From: Limnohabitans kasalickyi
GTDB taxonomy: Bacteria > Pseudomonadota > Gammaproteobacteria > Burkholderiales > Burkholderiaceae_C
Assembly (NCBI GenBank): GCA_965234325.1
Contig: OZ248407.1
Coordinates: 310,001 to 374,000 of the forward strand
Reading direction: 5' to 3'
DNA: 64,000 bases
The notes under the pieces were generated by a model. That model did not search any database and was not told the DNA's origin. It saw only the letters and a program-made list of their open reading frames with translations. The translations under genes and the position numbers were made by a program. Shown in pieces: positions 9,261-18,331 of the stretch; the first letter of the stretch is position 1, and the number at the start of each line of letters is the position of its first letter.

Positions 9261-10723
9261 GGGTTGATGCGGTAAAACCGGATAGTAAAGTAGGCAAATT
9301 CGGCATTAAAGATTTGGGAAAGAAGACCGGCGCCCGAATAAAACATGAATTTGTAATAGCCATAACCGTCCACCTCAAACCCGTAATTCGCCCGCATCAC
9401 GCCAATTGGGCCGTTCGGTTCATCCACAACACGAACCAACACAGGCTGCCATTCGTCTTTTTTCAGCGAGGTGATGAGCTCAACGGGGCCACCATTGCTG
9501 TATGAATAGCCTACAGAGCACCCCGACTTCGGACAGTGGGTGAGGCTAAGCGACATGTATTCACCTTTGTTTTTATTCAGCACAAACTCGTAGTATTCGA
9601 GGCCATTCACCGTCCCCTTTGCGCCTAAGGCGGCCCACTTGCCGGACTTGCACATCAAAATTGTGTCGTTTCCATACGACACGTTTTCTTTGCTCCTATT
9701 ACAAGCATCGCCTTCAACCCGGTCTCCCAACTTCAGGACTTGGGCGTTGACGACGTTGGCGGTCACAGTTTGCACATCCACCGACTGAGCTGTCAGCTTG
9801 CCCAAATCTGAAATGCTGTTATTGGCAAAGCTCCAATCTGCGGTCGGTGGGTTGCTGCCATCTACGCGCGCGTGGTTGTTGGCGTAGGACGCACCGTAGC
9901 CATTGCGCACGGCCACAATGCCCGCCATCCCCACGTTGGTGGCGCTGCGCACAGGGTTAGGAATTTCAAAGTTAGCCCCCTTCAACTCCCCGCCTTTGGT
10001 GATGTTGGACATGGCCGCATCCGCACCTATTTCACGCCACGCAGCGTTGATGCGGTTGGCATAGCCCACGTTTGCCGAGCTGCTGAATGTGTAAGGCTGG
10101 GTGTTGAACACCACGCTGGTCAAACTGGTGGTGGTCTGTGGGTCGCAACCCCCCGCACCGGGAAGCTGTGATGCAATCACCGAGCCAGGGTTGGCGGAGT
10201 GCGTCGCCAAGCACACGCGGTCGATGTTGATGAACAAACGCCCTACCGCTTTGGTGGTTGATGCTGCGCCTGTGCTGGCATTGGCCTCGGCCACCACCAA
10301 GTCCATGGGCAGCGACGGCACGCCAACGGCCGCACCAGCTTTGTCGGAAGGCAAGTAACCTGCGGCAACCAATTCAGCGACCGTGGGTTGCATGCCATTG
10401 ACCATGCTCACCGTGCTGGAAATCTGCAAACCACAAGCCACCGGCGTGAACGATCCCGATGTTCCGACCTTGAAGGTGGTGGTGCTGCAAGCCACAGGCA
10501 GTTTCTCCAGCGCCGCATAGTGGGTCACCATGTAGTTACCCACTGCGCTGTTGATGGCGGCGTATTGCTGACCGACCGCGCGGCCTTGCTCACCCTTCAC
10601 AGCCAAGTTTTGCAAGTACAGCCCATAGGTCACCATGCCCGTAAAAATAGCCATGGCGATCATGACCTCGATCAAGATGAAGCCCTGTGCGCGGCGAAAT
10701 GAGGGAATGCGTGTTGCGGTCAT
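9257..10723 (-). CDS. pilV: PilV-like minor pilin / pilus-tip adhesin
   Basis: A 488-residue prepilin. The type IV cleavage motif is QG-FILIEV (Gly14/Phe15, Glu at +5), followed by a hydrophobic helix. Residues to about 345 match the constant region of R64-type shufflon PilV and end in the characteristic GDACNRSKENVSY and LMCKSGKW segment. The last roughly 130 residues form a separate Cys-containing tip domain. In R64 this tip is exchanged by Rci recombination. Here there is no rci gene and no alternative tip cassette, because the HerA-like gene follows with a 4-bp overlap, so the tip appears fixed. DNA encoding the tip is visibly richer in A+T than the constant region, which suggests a past exchange. 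Confidence 0.87.
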   Translation of the reverse strand: MTATRIPSFRRAQGFILIEVMIAMAIFTGMVTYGLYLQNLAVKGEQGRAVGQQYAAINSAVGNYMVTHYAALEKLPVACSTTTFKVGTSGSFTPVACGLQISSTVSMVNGMQPTVAELVAAGYLPSDKAGAAVGVPSLPMDLVVAEANASTGAASTTKAVGRLFINIDRVCLATHSANPGSVIASQLPGAGGCDPQTTTSLTSVVFNTQPYTFSSSANVGYANRINAAWREIGADAAMSNITKGGELKGANFEIPNPVRSATNVGMAGIVAVRNGYGASYANNHARVDGSNPPTADWSFANNSISDLGKLTAQSVDVQTVTANVVNAQVLKLGDRVEGDACNRSKENVSYGNDTILMCKSGKWAALGAKGTVNGLEYYEFVLNKNKGEYMSLSLTHCPKSGCSVGYSYSNGGPVELITSLKKDEWQPVLVRVVDEPNGPIGVMRANYGFEVDGYGYYKFMFYSGAGLLSQIFNAEFAYFTIRFYRINP

Positions 10724-11790
10724 GTGGGTCTGATGGCGCTTTGAATTTCCATCGTGGTTTGCATGAAACCGAGCATCATGCCGCCCAGAATCAGGCCACC
10801 CATCACCAGCATGGTGGTGTTCACCTTGCTCGATGCGTGCTCCACGTTGCGCACGATTTTGTCAATCGAGCCCACGCCAATCTTCACAAAGGCGGTCACG
10901 GGATCGCGGCGCTTGGCGGCGTCTTCAATGCGGTCTTCGATCATTTGGGTCAACAACCCTGTGCGAAATGCGGTGCCAAACTTGGCCGCACTCTGATCGG
11001 AAAGACCACGCAAAATTTCTTTCAAATGCCAGCGCAACCAAGGGCTGCTGTATTTCATGGCGCGCTCGATGGCCGAACGCAAGGACACCCCCGACTTGAG
11101 CAACACCGAGAGTGACACGATCAACATCGAACCCGTGTAGACGCGGTACATGCCGTAAGGCATGAAACGGTCCAAGCGTCGGCGCAACGGCCCTTGCCAA
11201 CGCGGCAGTGAGTAGGCGAATGCCGTCGCCAAACTGAGGAACGCCAAGAAGGTGCAGATGCCGTAATGCAAGAGGTACTGCGACACGCCATACAACACAC
11301 GCCCCATGAACGGCCACAACGCGGGGTCAAACAACTGGGCCACGATGGGTACAGCAAACAAAGCAAAGCCCACCAATATCATGGAAAAAACCGCCAGCAA
11401 TATCACGGGATACACCACGGCCTTGCGCGCAGCGGCTTGCATCATGTCGATTTTCTGAACGGTTTCAGCCAAGAAAAACAAACCCTTGGCCAATTCGGCA
11501 TCACCGCCGCGTTGGATCGCATCCAGCAAGATCAACTCGGTGGGCGACACAATGGGAATCAAAGCGTCCGACAGCGAACCTACCTCCGTGGCCTGCAGCA
11601 TCTCCAAGTACATCAAGGCGTCGCCACGGTTGCGCCTGCGGGCACGGGCTTCGTAGTCTTTCAGCGTTGAAAACAACGGCACTTTGTCGGTCAGCGACGA
11701 CGCCAAGTCGTAATAAAACTCAGCGCGGCGCGCGCGCAAAGCATGGCGCGCGCTGCGCAACAAGATCGCATCTGTCCACGAATTCAACAT
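10720..11790 (-). CDS. pilR: Type IVb pilus inner-membrane platform protein PilR (GspF/PilC family)
   Basis: A 356-residue polytopic protein of the type II secretion F family. It has two similar cytoplasmic domains, each followed by membrane segments: a hydrophobic pair at about residues 125-190 and a C-terminal one containing LVMGGLILGGMMLGF. It anchors the assembly ATPase and moves pilin subunits into the fibre. The position between the ATPase gene (6 bp gap upstream) and pilV (ATGA overlap downstream) is the R64 order Q-R, with pilS and pilU moved to the front of the operon. Confidence 0.88.
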   Translation of the reverse strand: MLNSWTDAILLRSARHALRARRAEFYYDLASSLTDKVPLFSTLKDYEARARRRNRGDALMYLEMLQATEVGSLSDALIPIVSPTELILLDAIQRGGDAELAKGLFFLAETVQKIDMMQAAARKAVVYPVILLAVFSMILVGFALFAVPIVAQLFDPALWPFMGRVLYGVSQYLLHYGICTFLAFLSLATAFAYSLPRWQGPLRRRLDRFMPYGMYRVYTGSMLIVSLSVLLKSGVSLRSAIERAMKYSSPWLRWHLKEILRGLSDQSAAKFGTAFRTGLLTQMIEDRIEDAAKRRDPVTAFVKIGVGSIDKIVRNVEHASSKVNTTMLVMGGLILGGMMLGFMQTTMEIQSAIRPT

Positions 11791-11796
11791 GCTGGG

Positions 11797-13485
11797 TTAC
11801 ACCTTGGGCGCAAACAACTTGGGCAAACCGAAGTTCATCTCAAAGTAATACGGGTCAATCAAGCCCCGCGACATGTCGTAGAGCGCATGGCCCCACGCCT
11901 CTTTGCCCGTCATGTCAGACTCGTTGAATTTGGCCGTTCGCTTGGCGCGCCATGCTTTGCGGGCTTCGATGCCTTTGCCGTCTTTGAGCAGCAAGAACAT
12001 CTCTTCATCCGGCAAGATCACTTCTGCGCTCACCTTCACGCCTTTCACACCCGCATGCTTGCTGTTGGAATAGTCGATATTGGGCTTCAGGCATTCCTCG
12101 CACCCACAATCGCTCGCACAATAAATATCGCGCACATCCAAGCCAAAAATCGTTTGATACGGAATCAACGCAGCAGGCGACATCACATCCATGGCACGCA
12201 CCTTGCACGCGGGGCAGTTGATGGGCGTCAGCACTTGGTAGACCAAGGCTGACAAAAACTCAGGGTTGCACACGTTGTCGCGCAACAACCCCAGCGACTT
12301 GGAAGTCAGGCGGTCCACGACACCCAAGGCAGACGTGGCGTGCACCGTGGTCAAAATTTTGTGGCCCGTTTGAATCGCTCCTAAGGCCATCTCGGCTGAG
12401 AACGCATCGCGGATCTCGCCAAACATGCCCACGTCGGGGTCCATCCGCAAGAACGCCATCATGGCGCCCTTGAACGGGTTGGCTGACTCATCGCCATTCA
12501 CGCTGCGCTGAATGGACAGGTGCGATACGCCATTGACGTGGTACTCCACCGGATCTTCGATGGACACAATTTTTCGGTTTCCTTCTTGGGCCAGCTGCGT
12601 GAGCAAGGTGTTCAAGGTGGTGGTCTTGCCCGAGCCCGTGATGCCCGCAATGAAGATACCGCCCCACGAGCTGCCCACCGCCGTTTGCAAGGCATCAATT
12701 TGTGACGGGGTGTAGCCCAAGGTGTCCAAACTCAGCTTCTTTTTGCTGTCTTTATTGGTGCGCAAAATCCGCATGATCACATCCATGCCCGATACTGCCG
12801 GATGGCTCTGAAAGCGCAGATTCACCGTCTCCGAGCCCAACACAAAAGGGATCATGGCTTGCTGCGCCAGCGCTTGGTTGAACACGCCTTCCGAACGCGA
12901 ACGCTCTTCGGCAATGATGTTGTAGACCGCCGAAATACCGTCCAGCGCAATTTGGTGCGGCACCGCAGTCAGCACACGCATCAAGCCGTCCAACCGCACG
13001 CGCACCATGGCGCGGTTACCACGCAGCTCGAAATGCAAATCGGTCGCGCCTAAGTTGATGCAACTGGCCAGCACATCGCGAAACCAACCAATGGGCTGCG
13101 ACTCCTTGACGATGTCGCTGAGCACTTCGGCGTCTTCCTCCATTTGTCGCGCTGTTTCTTTGCTGATACGCCCCACGTCGCGCAAGAGCACGTTCATCAC
13201 TTCTTCACTGCAGGTGGCGTGGCCACGTGGCGAGTAGCCTCGGGCTTTCAAACGCTCGCGCAACGCAAACCACGCCACCTTGTTTTGCTCTTCAGGCGTG
13301 CACAACAAAAAGTAGCCTTTGTCTTGCAAGCCCAGCGCCACCAAAGTGCGCTCTTTGTCTTTGGGCACGGTGGTGATCGCCTCGTGCCCGTGCGTCAGCA
13401 AATGACTGAACGAAGGCACATCCTTGAAGTTGCTGATGAATTGCCCCGTCACACTGATCGGGGTGATGATGCTGGCGATACTCAT
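11797..13485 (-). CDS. pilQ: Type IVb pilus assembly ATPase PilQ (GspE/VirB11 family)
   Basis: A 562-residue secretion ATPase. Walker A is GITGSGKTT (281-289), the Asp box contains EDPVEY (310-315), the Walker B region is LRMDPDVGMFGEIRD (346-360), and the His box is TGHKILTTVHA (373-383). Cysteine pairs CPAC (424-427) and CASDCGCEEC (456-465) suggest a zinc-binding insert as in GspE-type assembly ATPases. It would power pilus extension from the cytoplasm. Only one such ATPase is present in the cluster, with no separate retraction ATPase. It overlaps pilP by 4 bp. The name follows R64, where PilQ is the ATPase; it is not the PilQ secretin of type IVa pili. Confidence 0.92.
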   Translation of the reverse strand: MSIASIITPISVTGQFISNFKDVPSFSHLLTHGHEAITTVPKDKERTLVALGLQDKGYFLLCTPEEQNKVAWFALRERLKARGYSPRGHATCSEEVMNVLLRDVGRISKETARQMEEDAEVLSDIVKESQPIGWFRDVLASCINLGATDLHFELRGNRAMVRVRLDGLMRVLTAVPHQIALDGISAVYNIIAEERSRSEGVFNQALAQQAMIPFVLGSETVNLRFQSHPAVSGMDVIMRILRTNKDSKKKLSLDTLGYTPSQIDALQTAVGSSWGGIFIAGITGSGKTTTLNTLLTQLAQEGNRKIVSIEDPVEYHVNGVSHLSIQRSVNGDESANPFKGAMMAFLRMDPDVGMFGEIRDAFSAEMALGAIQTGHKILTTVHATSALGVVDRLTSKSLGLLRDNVCNPEFLSALVYQVLTPINCPACKVRAMDVMSPAALIPYQTIFGLDVRDIYCASDCGCEECLKPNIDYSNSKHAGVKGVKVSAEVILPDEEMFLLLKDGKGIEARKAWRAKRTAKFNESDMTGKEAWGHALYDMSRGLIDPYYFEMNFGLPKLFAPKV

Positions 13486-14048
13486 GGTTGCATCGCTGGG
13501 CGCATTAATTCAGGAGGCAGCGGTGGTCGAGCGCCTAGCGCATGAGCACCAGAAACAGCCCCAGCAACAGGCGCAGCCAGCAGTACAGGTGCGTCAAAGT
13601 AGCCCTGCATTTGCGCGTGTGATCCAGGCGGGAAGGCTTGCACCACTTGGGTCTTCTCACGCATGCGCTGGCCGTTGGGTAGATACGCGAAATCAGCTGA
13701 ATGCGCGCTCAAACGCACCAACATCCAAGGACCTGCGCGCAGTTGGTTTCTCATCACAGACAAGGGATACACCTTGCCTTCATAGACCACCTCGACCGAC
13801 AAGTCTCGGTCTAGGCCGGTGATGCTCCACACCTTGGGTTGCGTGACCTCTGTGCGGACAGGCTTGGGCAAGGCGATGGGCTCGTTGTTCCCACGATGGG
13901 GTGGACGCAAGCCCAATTCACCCGACTTGCTGGCTCGGGCGATTTCAATGGCTTGTTCGAGGGTGCTGCCGGTCATTTGGGCGTGGGCGGCAGTTGCACA
14001 CACCGTGCCTAGCAACCAAATGGCGAGGCATTTATTTAGCTTTGGCAT
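13482..14048 (-). CDS. pilP: Type IVb pilus biogenesis protein PilP
   Basis: A 188-residue periplasmic protein. The start chosen is the ATG at 14048 because it has a good GGAAGGAAG ribosome binding site and is followed at once by a signal peptide (MPKLNKCLAIWLLG, cleavage near AHA-Q). The frame extends upstream to 14099 without adding a domain. After the signal peptide a helical start, STLEQAIEIARASKSGELG, precedes a small beta-rich domain and a Pro/Ala-rich tail. It matches R64-type PilP in size and in its place between pilO and pilQ. PilP links the inner-membrane complex to the secretin. It overlaps pilO by 17 bp and pilQ by 4 bp. Confidence 0.8.
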   Translation of the reverse strand: MPKLNKCLAIWLLGTVCATAAHAQMTGSTLEQAIEIARASKSGELGLRPPHRGNNEPIALPKPVRTEVTQPKVWSITGLDRDLSVEVVYEGKVYPLSVMRNQLRAGPWMLVRLSAHSADFAYLPNGQRMREKTQVVQAFPPGSHAQMQGYFDAPVLLAAPVAGAVSGAHALGARPPLPPELMRPAMQP

Positions 14049-15291
14049 AGTAGCTTCCTTCCATCTTGTAGCGGAATTCGCGCGCGTCACTGAGGGCAAC
14101 CTTCAAGTTCTCGGGCACAACATAGTCGGGCATCGGCAGTTCGGGCAGACTCCAAATGTCGTGGTCAATACTCCAAGCGCCTTTGACGATGGGGCGCATC
14201 AATTCGAGCGCACTGCCTTGCCCGCCAAACAAACTTGATTTACCCAAATTCACATTCAAATTTTTCAGCAGCGAGAGGTCTTGCAACTGACTGCCCCACA
14301 GCTTTTGCACGTCTTTTTCAACAGGCAAGGCTTTGTGGTCGATGACTTGTTTGGCATCTGGCGCAAACAGCTCGCTGAGCTTGTGCTGCGTATGCACTTC
14401 AGCTCTGACCAGGTCACCCTCGAGTTTCAGGCTGGATAAAGCTTTCAATTCGGCTGGCAATGCGGCCTCAAAGCTTTGGAAGGTGCCCGACGAACGCGAC
14501 CAAACGACGTCGCACACCCGCTGTTTGCATTCGAGGGTTTTAAACGTCCAGCCCCCCACGTTCAAAGGCAGTTTGGCAAAAAACTGACCCCAAACCTTCA
14601 GGTTACGCCCACCTGGTTCGCCTGTGGTTTTGAGGGCGACGGCCAAAGTTTGCTCATACAGCAAGTTCGGGTTTTGTGCCGTTGCCGCCATGGCCGCTTC
14701 TTGCGCTTGGCGCATATCGAGGTACTGCTGAAACCCGTACAAACCGGCTGCGACGCAGAGTGCCCCAACCGACCCCATCACCATGCGCAACTTGACGTTG
14801 GGAATGCGCTTGAGCTTGGACTTGGCATCGGCCTTGTAAGCCACCTTGTGCAGCTCTAGGGGTTCAATTCCTGCCAGCCAGTTCACATTACCGTAGCTGT
14901 GCACCAGTTGTGAGGTGTTGATGTCGTTGAACTCTTGAATGAGTTGCTGAATCTCTTCTTGCGTCCCTATGACGTCGTAGCCAGGAATCGGGGCGTACTC
15001 CATCAAGCCGACCAAGCCGCACTGCTCGCCACTTTGAAACACAAACAACTCAGTGCCGCCCGCCGAAAAATGCTGCGCGAACACCAACGCTGCGGCGTGG
15101 GTATTTTTAGCGTCTTTGGGCAATCCACCAAACAGCCCCACCGTGCTCTCGTACTCGTTGAGCGCGTGGTGGGTGTAGCCCTCGTTGAAGGCGGTGTTCA
15201 GGATTTTTTTCCAACCCGCCCCTTCGCTGGCGGGCGTCCACGTCCCGCCAAACACCAAATGCTTGCCATTCACCAACATCGTCGTGCTCAC
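14032..15291 (-). CDS. pilO: Type IVb pilus protein PilO (PilO2 family)
   Basis: A 419-residue bitopic inner-membrane protein. An N-terminal cytoplasmic domain of about 170 residues (actin-like PilM-type fold is typical of the family) is followed by one membrane helix near residues 170-186 (MVMGSVGALCVAAGLYGF) and a periplasmic coiled-coil plus folded domain. It starts at GTG 15291, overlapping the pilN stop codon; ATG at 15279 (residue 5) is an alternative. No separate pilM is present, which fits a fusion-like PilO that carries its own cytoplasmic domain. Confidence 0.85.
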   Translation of the reverse strand: MSTTMLVNGKHLVFGGTWTPASEGAGWKKILNTAFNEGYTHHALNEYESTVGLFGGLPKDAKNTHAAALVFAQHFSAGGTELFVFQSGEQCGLVGLMEYAPIPGYDVIGTQEEIQQLIQEFNDINTSQLVHSYGNVNWLAGIEPLELHKVAYKADAKSKLKRIPNVKLRMVMGSVGALCVAAGLYGFQQYLDMRQAQEAAMAATAQNPNLLYEQTLAVALKTTGEPGGRNLKVWGQFFAKLPLNVGGWTFKTLECKQRVCDVVWSRSSGTFQSFEAALPAELKALSSLKLEGDLVRAEVHTQHKLSELFAPDAKQVIDHKALPVEKDVQKLWGSQLQDLSLLKNLNVNLGKSSLFGGQGSALELMRPIVKGAWSIDHDIWSLPELPMPDYVVPENLKVALSDAREFRYKMEGSYYAKAK

Positions 15292-16970
15292 TGAAGACGC
15301 GGCGTGATCAAGATCACGGTGCTCTGCTTGCTGCTTTTGCCACGGCGACTGCCGGGCACCACGCCACGCACCATGTCGTTTTCGTCGCGCAGGTTGGTTT
15401 CCCGCTCAAAGCCCGACATCACCATCGTGTCACCCGAGGCCACATTGATGCGCTGCATGGTGCTGTAGCTGTCTACGCTGGGTAACTGAATGCGGTTGAG
15501 GGTCGCGCCCGAGCCGCTGGAGAAGTCTTTCAATTCACGCAAGGCGCTGACCTGCAACGTGCTTTCAATCAGCACGCGGTTGGAGTCCATGATGACGGGC
15601 ATCAACACCATGCTGAACCCGGTGCTGACGGTGCCTGGCGTCAAGGTGGCACCTGTTGCCGCACCAGTCACAGCATTGCTGGCTCCCGCTGTGACTTGCG
15701 CCAGATACGACTCGCTGCTTTGCACGCCCAACGGCACGGGTTGGCGGTTGGTGGTGGCTACCACGGTGGAGTAAGTCGAGGTGACGCGGCCGTATTGCTC
15801 CAGCGCATTCACCAAGGCCTTGACCGAGCCACCGTCGTTACGCGAAATCGCGGCGCCGACAGACCCACCCGTGGACCCGCTGAACACACCGACTGAGCCA
15901 GGCGCGTTCAAACTCAACGCGCCCCCTAAGCCTCGGCTCACCACGCTCCAGTCGATGCCGGAAGCGTGTTCTTGCTTCAAGTCAATTTGCAGCACTTCGA
16001 CATCGAGCACGATTTGGCGCAGCATGGTGTCGTTTTGTTTGTCGAGAAACTTGGCCACGGTGTTCACGTTGTGCAAAGCGTCGGTGACGGTGACCGTGCC
16101 GTTTTTGGAGTCGACCTGAATGCGGCCGCGTGGGGACACCAAGTTTTTCAACGTGGCTTCCAACATGGGCCACACATCGCTTTCAGCAGCGGCTGTGGCA
16201 GTCATGCCACCACCCATGCTGACAGCGCCCGATGTTTTCAAACCACCGGCCAAAGCTTTGACCGGCACAGAGCGCGTGACCACACGCGAGAACGTGATGC
16301 GCCCTTGCTGATGCTGCCACTGCAAACCTGCGCGGATGGCGATGTAGTCCAACAATCCTGTGACGGTGCCGCTGTAGTTCAGCTCAAACGTGTTGCTCAG
16401 TTCTTTGTCTGTGAACGCCGGCTGATTGGCCCCCGCGTCGACGGCTCGCTGTTTGATGTCATGGTTATCTTGCATCGCTTTGCTGGTAACGCCAGCGCCT
16501 GCACCCTGATTCAGCCCCGTTTGCAAGCCGCCATGACCGACGCCGATCGGCAGACCAGCCTGCATCACACCGCCAGGCGTGGCTGCACCGGTCGCCTGTC
16601 CCGGCGCAAACAGCGCCGCATCGAGCAAAGCATCGGGGGTTAGCACCACGGGAATGTCGATCAAGCGCTGCACCATCTCGCCCACGCTGCTCAGGCTGTG
16701 ACGGCCGGGTACGCGCATGGTCACTCTGCCCAAATGGGCGGGCAATGGGTCAATGCGCTCGTAGGGCACCGAACGGGTGGTGAAACGCGGCAGGCTTTCT
16801 TCGACCAAATAAGGGCTGGCCAGTTGTTTTTTGCGCATCAGCGTTTGGGCCACTTCGCCCCGCGTTTGAATCTCCATTTGTTCTTTGGAGATTTTTTGGT
16901 GCAGCTTTTGGGCACAGCCCGTCAACAGGGTGAGGCACAAGGCAGCGCAAAGCTTATTGAACGCCAGCAT
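15288..16970 (-). CDS. pilN: Type IVb pilus secretin lipoprotein PilN (BfpB family)
   Basis: A 560-residue outer-membrane secretin. The signal peptide ends in a lipobox, LLTGC, with Cys19 as the lipidated residue. A secretin/STN-like N domain occupies about 210-270 (LLDYIAIRAGLQW), and the C-terminal secretin barrel follows with VLDVEVLQIDLKQ near 325 and a Gly-rich gate region. It forms the channel through which the pilus leaves the cell. The gene begins 17 bp inside the TcpQ-domain gene and ends overlapping the PilO start, so it is tightly coupled to both. Confidence 0.93.
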   Translation of the reverse strand: MLAFNKLCAALCLTLLTGCAQKLHQKISKEQMEIQTRGEVAQTLMRKKQLASPYLVEESLPRFTTRSVPYERIDPLPAHLGRVTMRVPGRHSLSSVGEMVQRLIDIPVVLTPDALLDAALFAPGQATGAATPGGVMQAGLPIGVGHGGLQTGLNQGAGAGVTSKAMQDNHDIKQRAVDAGANQPAFTDKELSNTFELNYSGTVTGLLDYIAIRAGLQWQHQQGRITFSRVVTRSVPVKALAGGLKTSGAVSMGGGMTATAAAESDVWPMLEATLKNLVSPRGRIQVDSKNGTVTVTDALHNVNTVAKFLDKQNDTMLRQIVLDVEVLQIDLKQEHASGIDWSVVSRGLGGALSLNAPGSVGVFSGSTGGSVGAAISRNDGGSVKALVNALEQYGRVTSTYSTVVATTNRQPVPLGVQSSESYLAQVTAGASNAVTGAATGATLTPGTVSTGFSMVLMPVIMDSNRVLIESTLQVSALRELKDFSSGSGATLNRIQLPSVDSYSTMQRINVASGDTMVMSGFERETNLRDENDMVRGVVPGSRRGKSSKQSTVILITPRLQ

Positions 16971-17472
16971 CTTGGTACCTTGAAATGCGCAGGGTCAATG
17001 TCGTGCGGTTGGCCTTGGCTTGCAGCGGGTAGTCGGTACTGCCCAGCGATTGCATGACCGTGCCCACCGCCTTCAAAAATTCGCCTTCCAAGTGCAGGTT
17101 GGACTCGATGACAAAGTCGCGCTCGGCTTCCCACACCAGTTGCCAACCTGCGAGCTGGGCCCAGCGCTCTAAGGCGTGGGACAAACGTTTTTCTGATTGC
17201 TCAATGCTCCACACCTGACGCGCACCGACGCGGGTGGTGTTGTTATGCGTTTTGGCTTCGAGCATCACGGGTTTGGCTGCATGAGTGGCTGCCACGCCTT
17301 GTTGCTGGGTGGTGAGACCAGGGTCCAAACTCAAGACGGCACGCGGGGAGCGAATCCACTCGACGTCGAGGGCCACACGCGTTGCAGAAATTGAGTGGTC
17401 TTGAGTTTGGGCACTGGCAGCTGCGGCGAAGGCGCACAGCGCAAAGCAGCACCAACGGTTGGATTGAGACAT
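16954..17472 (-). CDS. pilL: TcpQ-domain pilus protein, PilL-like
   Basis: A 172-residue exported protein. The frame opens at a TTG at 17508, but the ATG at 17472 (MSQSNRWCCFALCAFAAAASA) starts a clean signal peptide and is preferred. The C-terminal 95 residues resemble the TcpQ/PilL domain: VWSIEQSEKRLSHALERW, then GWQLVWEAERDFVIESN and the closing hydrophobic strand pattern. In TcpQ and R64 PilL this domain helps place or stabilise the secretin, which is encoded next. R64 PilL is longer, so this is a short form. A run of ten A residues lies just upstream of the start on the coding strand. Confidence 0.75.
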   Translation of the reverse strand: MSQSNRWCCFALCAFAAAASAQTQDHSISATRVALDVEWIRSPRAVLSLDPGLTTQQQGVAATHAAKPVMLEAKTHNNTTRVGARQVWSIEQSEKRLSHALERWAQLAGWQLVWEAERDFVIESNLHLEGEFLKAVGTVMQSLGSTDYPLQAKANRTTLTLRISRYQDAGVQ

Positions 17473-17512
17473 GCTGGAGACTTTTTTTTTTGCTTTCTGA
17501 CACCCCAACTAC

Positions 17513-17553
17513 ACGCCGTTTCACGCAACCTTGAATGAAAACATGAACGGCGT
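17513..17553 (-). terminator. Stem-loop downstream of pilS
   Basis: ACGCCGTT (17513-17520) and AACGGCGT (17546-17553) form an 8-bp inverted repeat with a 25-nt loop between the pilin gene and the rest of the operon. No U-run follows directly. It may slow transcription or protect the pilin mRNA so that the major subunit is made in excess; this is inference. Confidence 0.35.
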
Positions 17554-17584
17554 TGTAGAAAGGATGATTCAGAAAACGGTTGAA

Positions 17585-18196
17585 TTACAGGGTGTACGTC
17601 AACCAAAGGTTTTTCTTGGCGTTGGTCGCCGATGCGCAAGCTGTTGCTAAGTTAGCACTCGTTGCTTTAGCGCCTACAGCCTTGATGTTGGTTACTGCAG
17701 CCGTTGGCTTGAGCGTGTCTGCGAGATAGGTGGTGGCTTCATCCGTTCCCACGGTCAGGGCGGCATTGCTCAGTGCGGCTCCAAGAGCAACACATGCATT
17801 GGTCGACAAGTTTGTAATACCCATGTTGTATGTCGTTGCAGTCGCTGACGTTTTTCCGAGGAGATAAAAACCTCCAAATGGGTTCTTGATCGTGGTGACG
17901 ACCGGTGTTCCGCCCTTTGAGACGATGCTCTCAGGCCAGATTCCCAAAGTCGCCGCAGTGCCGGCTGTATCAAGAAAGCTGGATTCAGACAACATCGTGG
18001 TGAACCTGTTGACATTGGCTGTTGCCAAGGTCACTTGCTGACTTGTTGTGTCAGCGTTGTTGTTTTCCAAGATTTTCTGCACGCCAAACAAGGCGCTCAT
18101 GATCAAGACCGAAATGATGGCGACGGAGATCGACAGTTCGATCAAGGTGTAACCCGCTTGCTTGCCGAGTGATTTGATTGGGTGATTCATCTTCAT
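17585..18196 (-). CDS. pilS: Major type IVb pilin PilS
   Basis: A 203-residue prepilin. The cleavage site is AG-YTLIELS (Gly15/Tyr16, Glu at +5 of the mature protein) and is followed by a hydrophobic alpha-1 helix. The 14-residue leader is longer than in type IVa pilins, and the mature size fits type IVb. Two cysteines, in NACVALG and ATACASA, could form the C-terminal disulfide loop. It is the likely structural subunit of the fibre, because the other prepilin (PilV) has minor-pilin architecture. A 135-bp intergenic region with repeated GTACTACTAA-type motifs precedes it and probably holds a strong separate promoter. Confidence 0.9.
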   Translation of the reverse strand: MKMNHPIKSLGKQAGYTLIELSISVAIISVLIMSALFGVQKILENNNADTTSQQVTLATANVNRFTTMLSESSFLDTAGTAATLGIWPESIVSKGGTPVVTTIKNPFGGFYLLGKTSATATTYNMGITNLSTNACVALGAALSNAALTVGTDEATTYLADTLKPTAAVTNIKAVGAKATSANLATACASATNAKKNLWLTYTL

Positions 18197-18331
18197 TTTG
18201 TTACCTTTGTGTTAATTAGTAGTACATCAAATGATGCGTTGTGAACTATACAGCCAAAAATACTATTTAGTACTACTTTTCAACAAAATTAACAAAAAGT
18301 TTTTATTTAATGATTCATGCTTGTTGTTTTT
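18197..18331 (-). promoter_or_regulatory. pilS upstream region with repeated operator-like motif
   Basis: This AT-rich gap between pilU and pilS carries, on the minus strand, GTACTACTAA (18225-18216), ending 19 nt before the pilS ATG, and the variant GTAGTACTAA (18275-18266). The first is identical to a 10-mer at 19247-19256 upstream of the divergent lytic transglycosylase, in the same orientation and at nearly the same distance from the start codon. No confident -35/-10 pair was assigned here. Confidence 0.5.
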
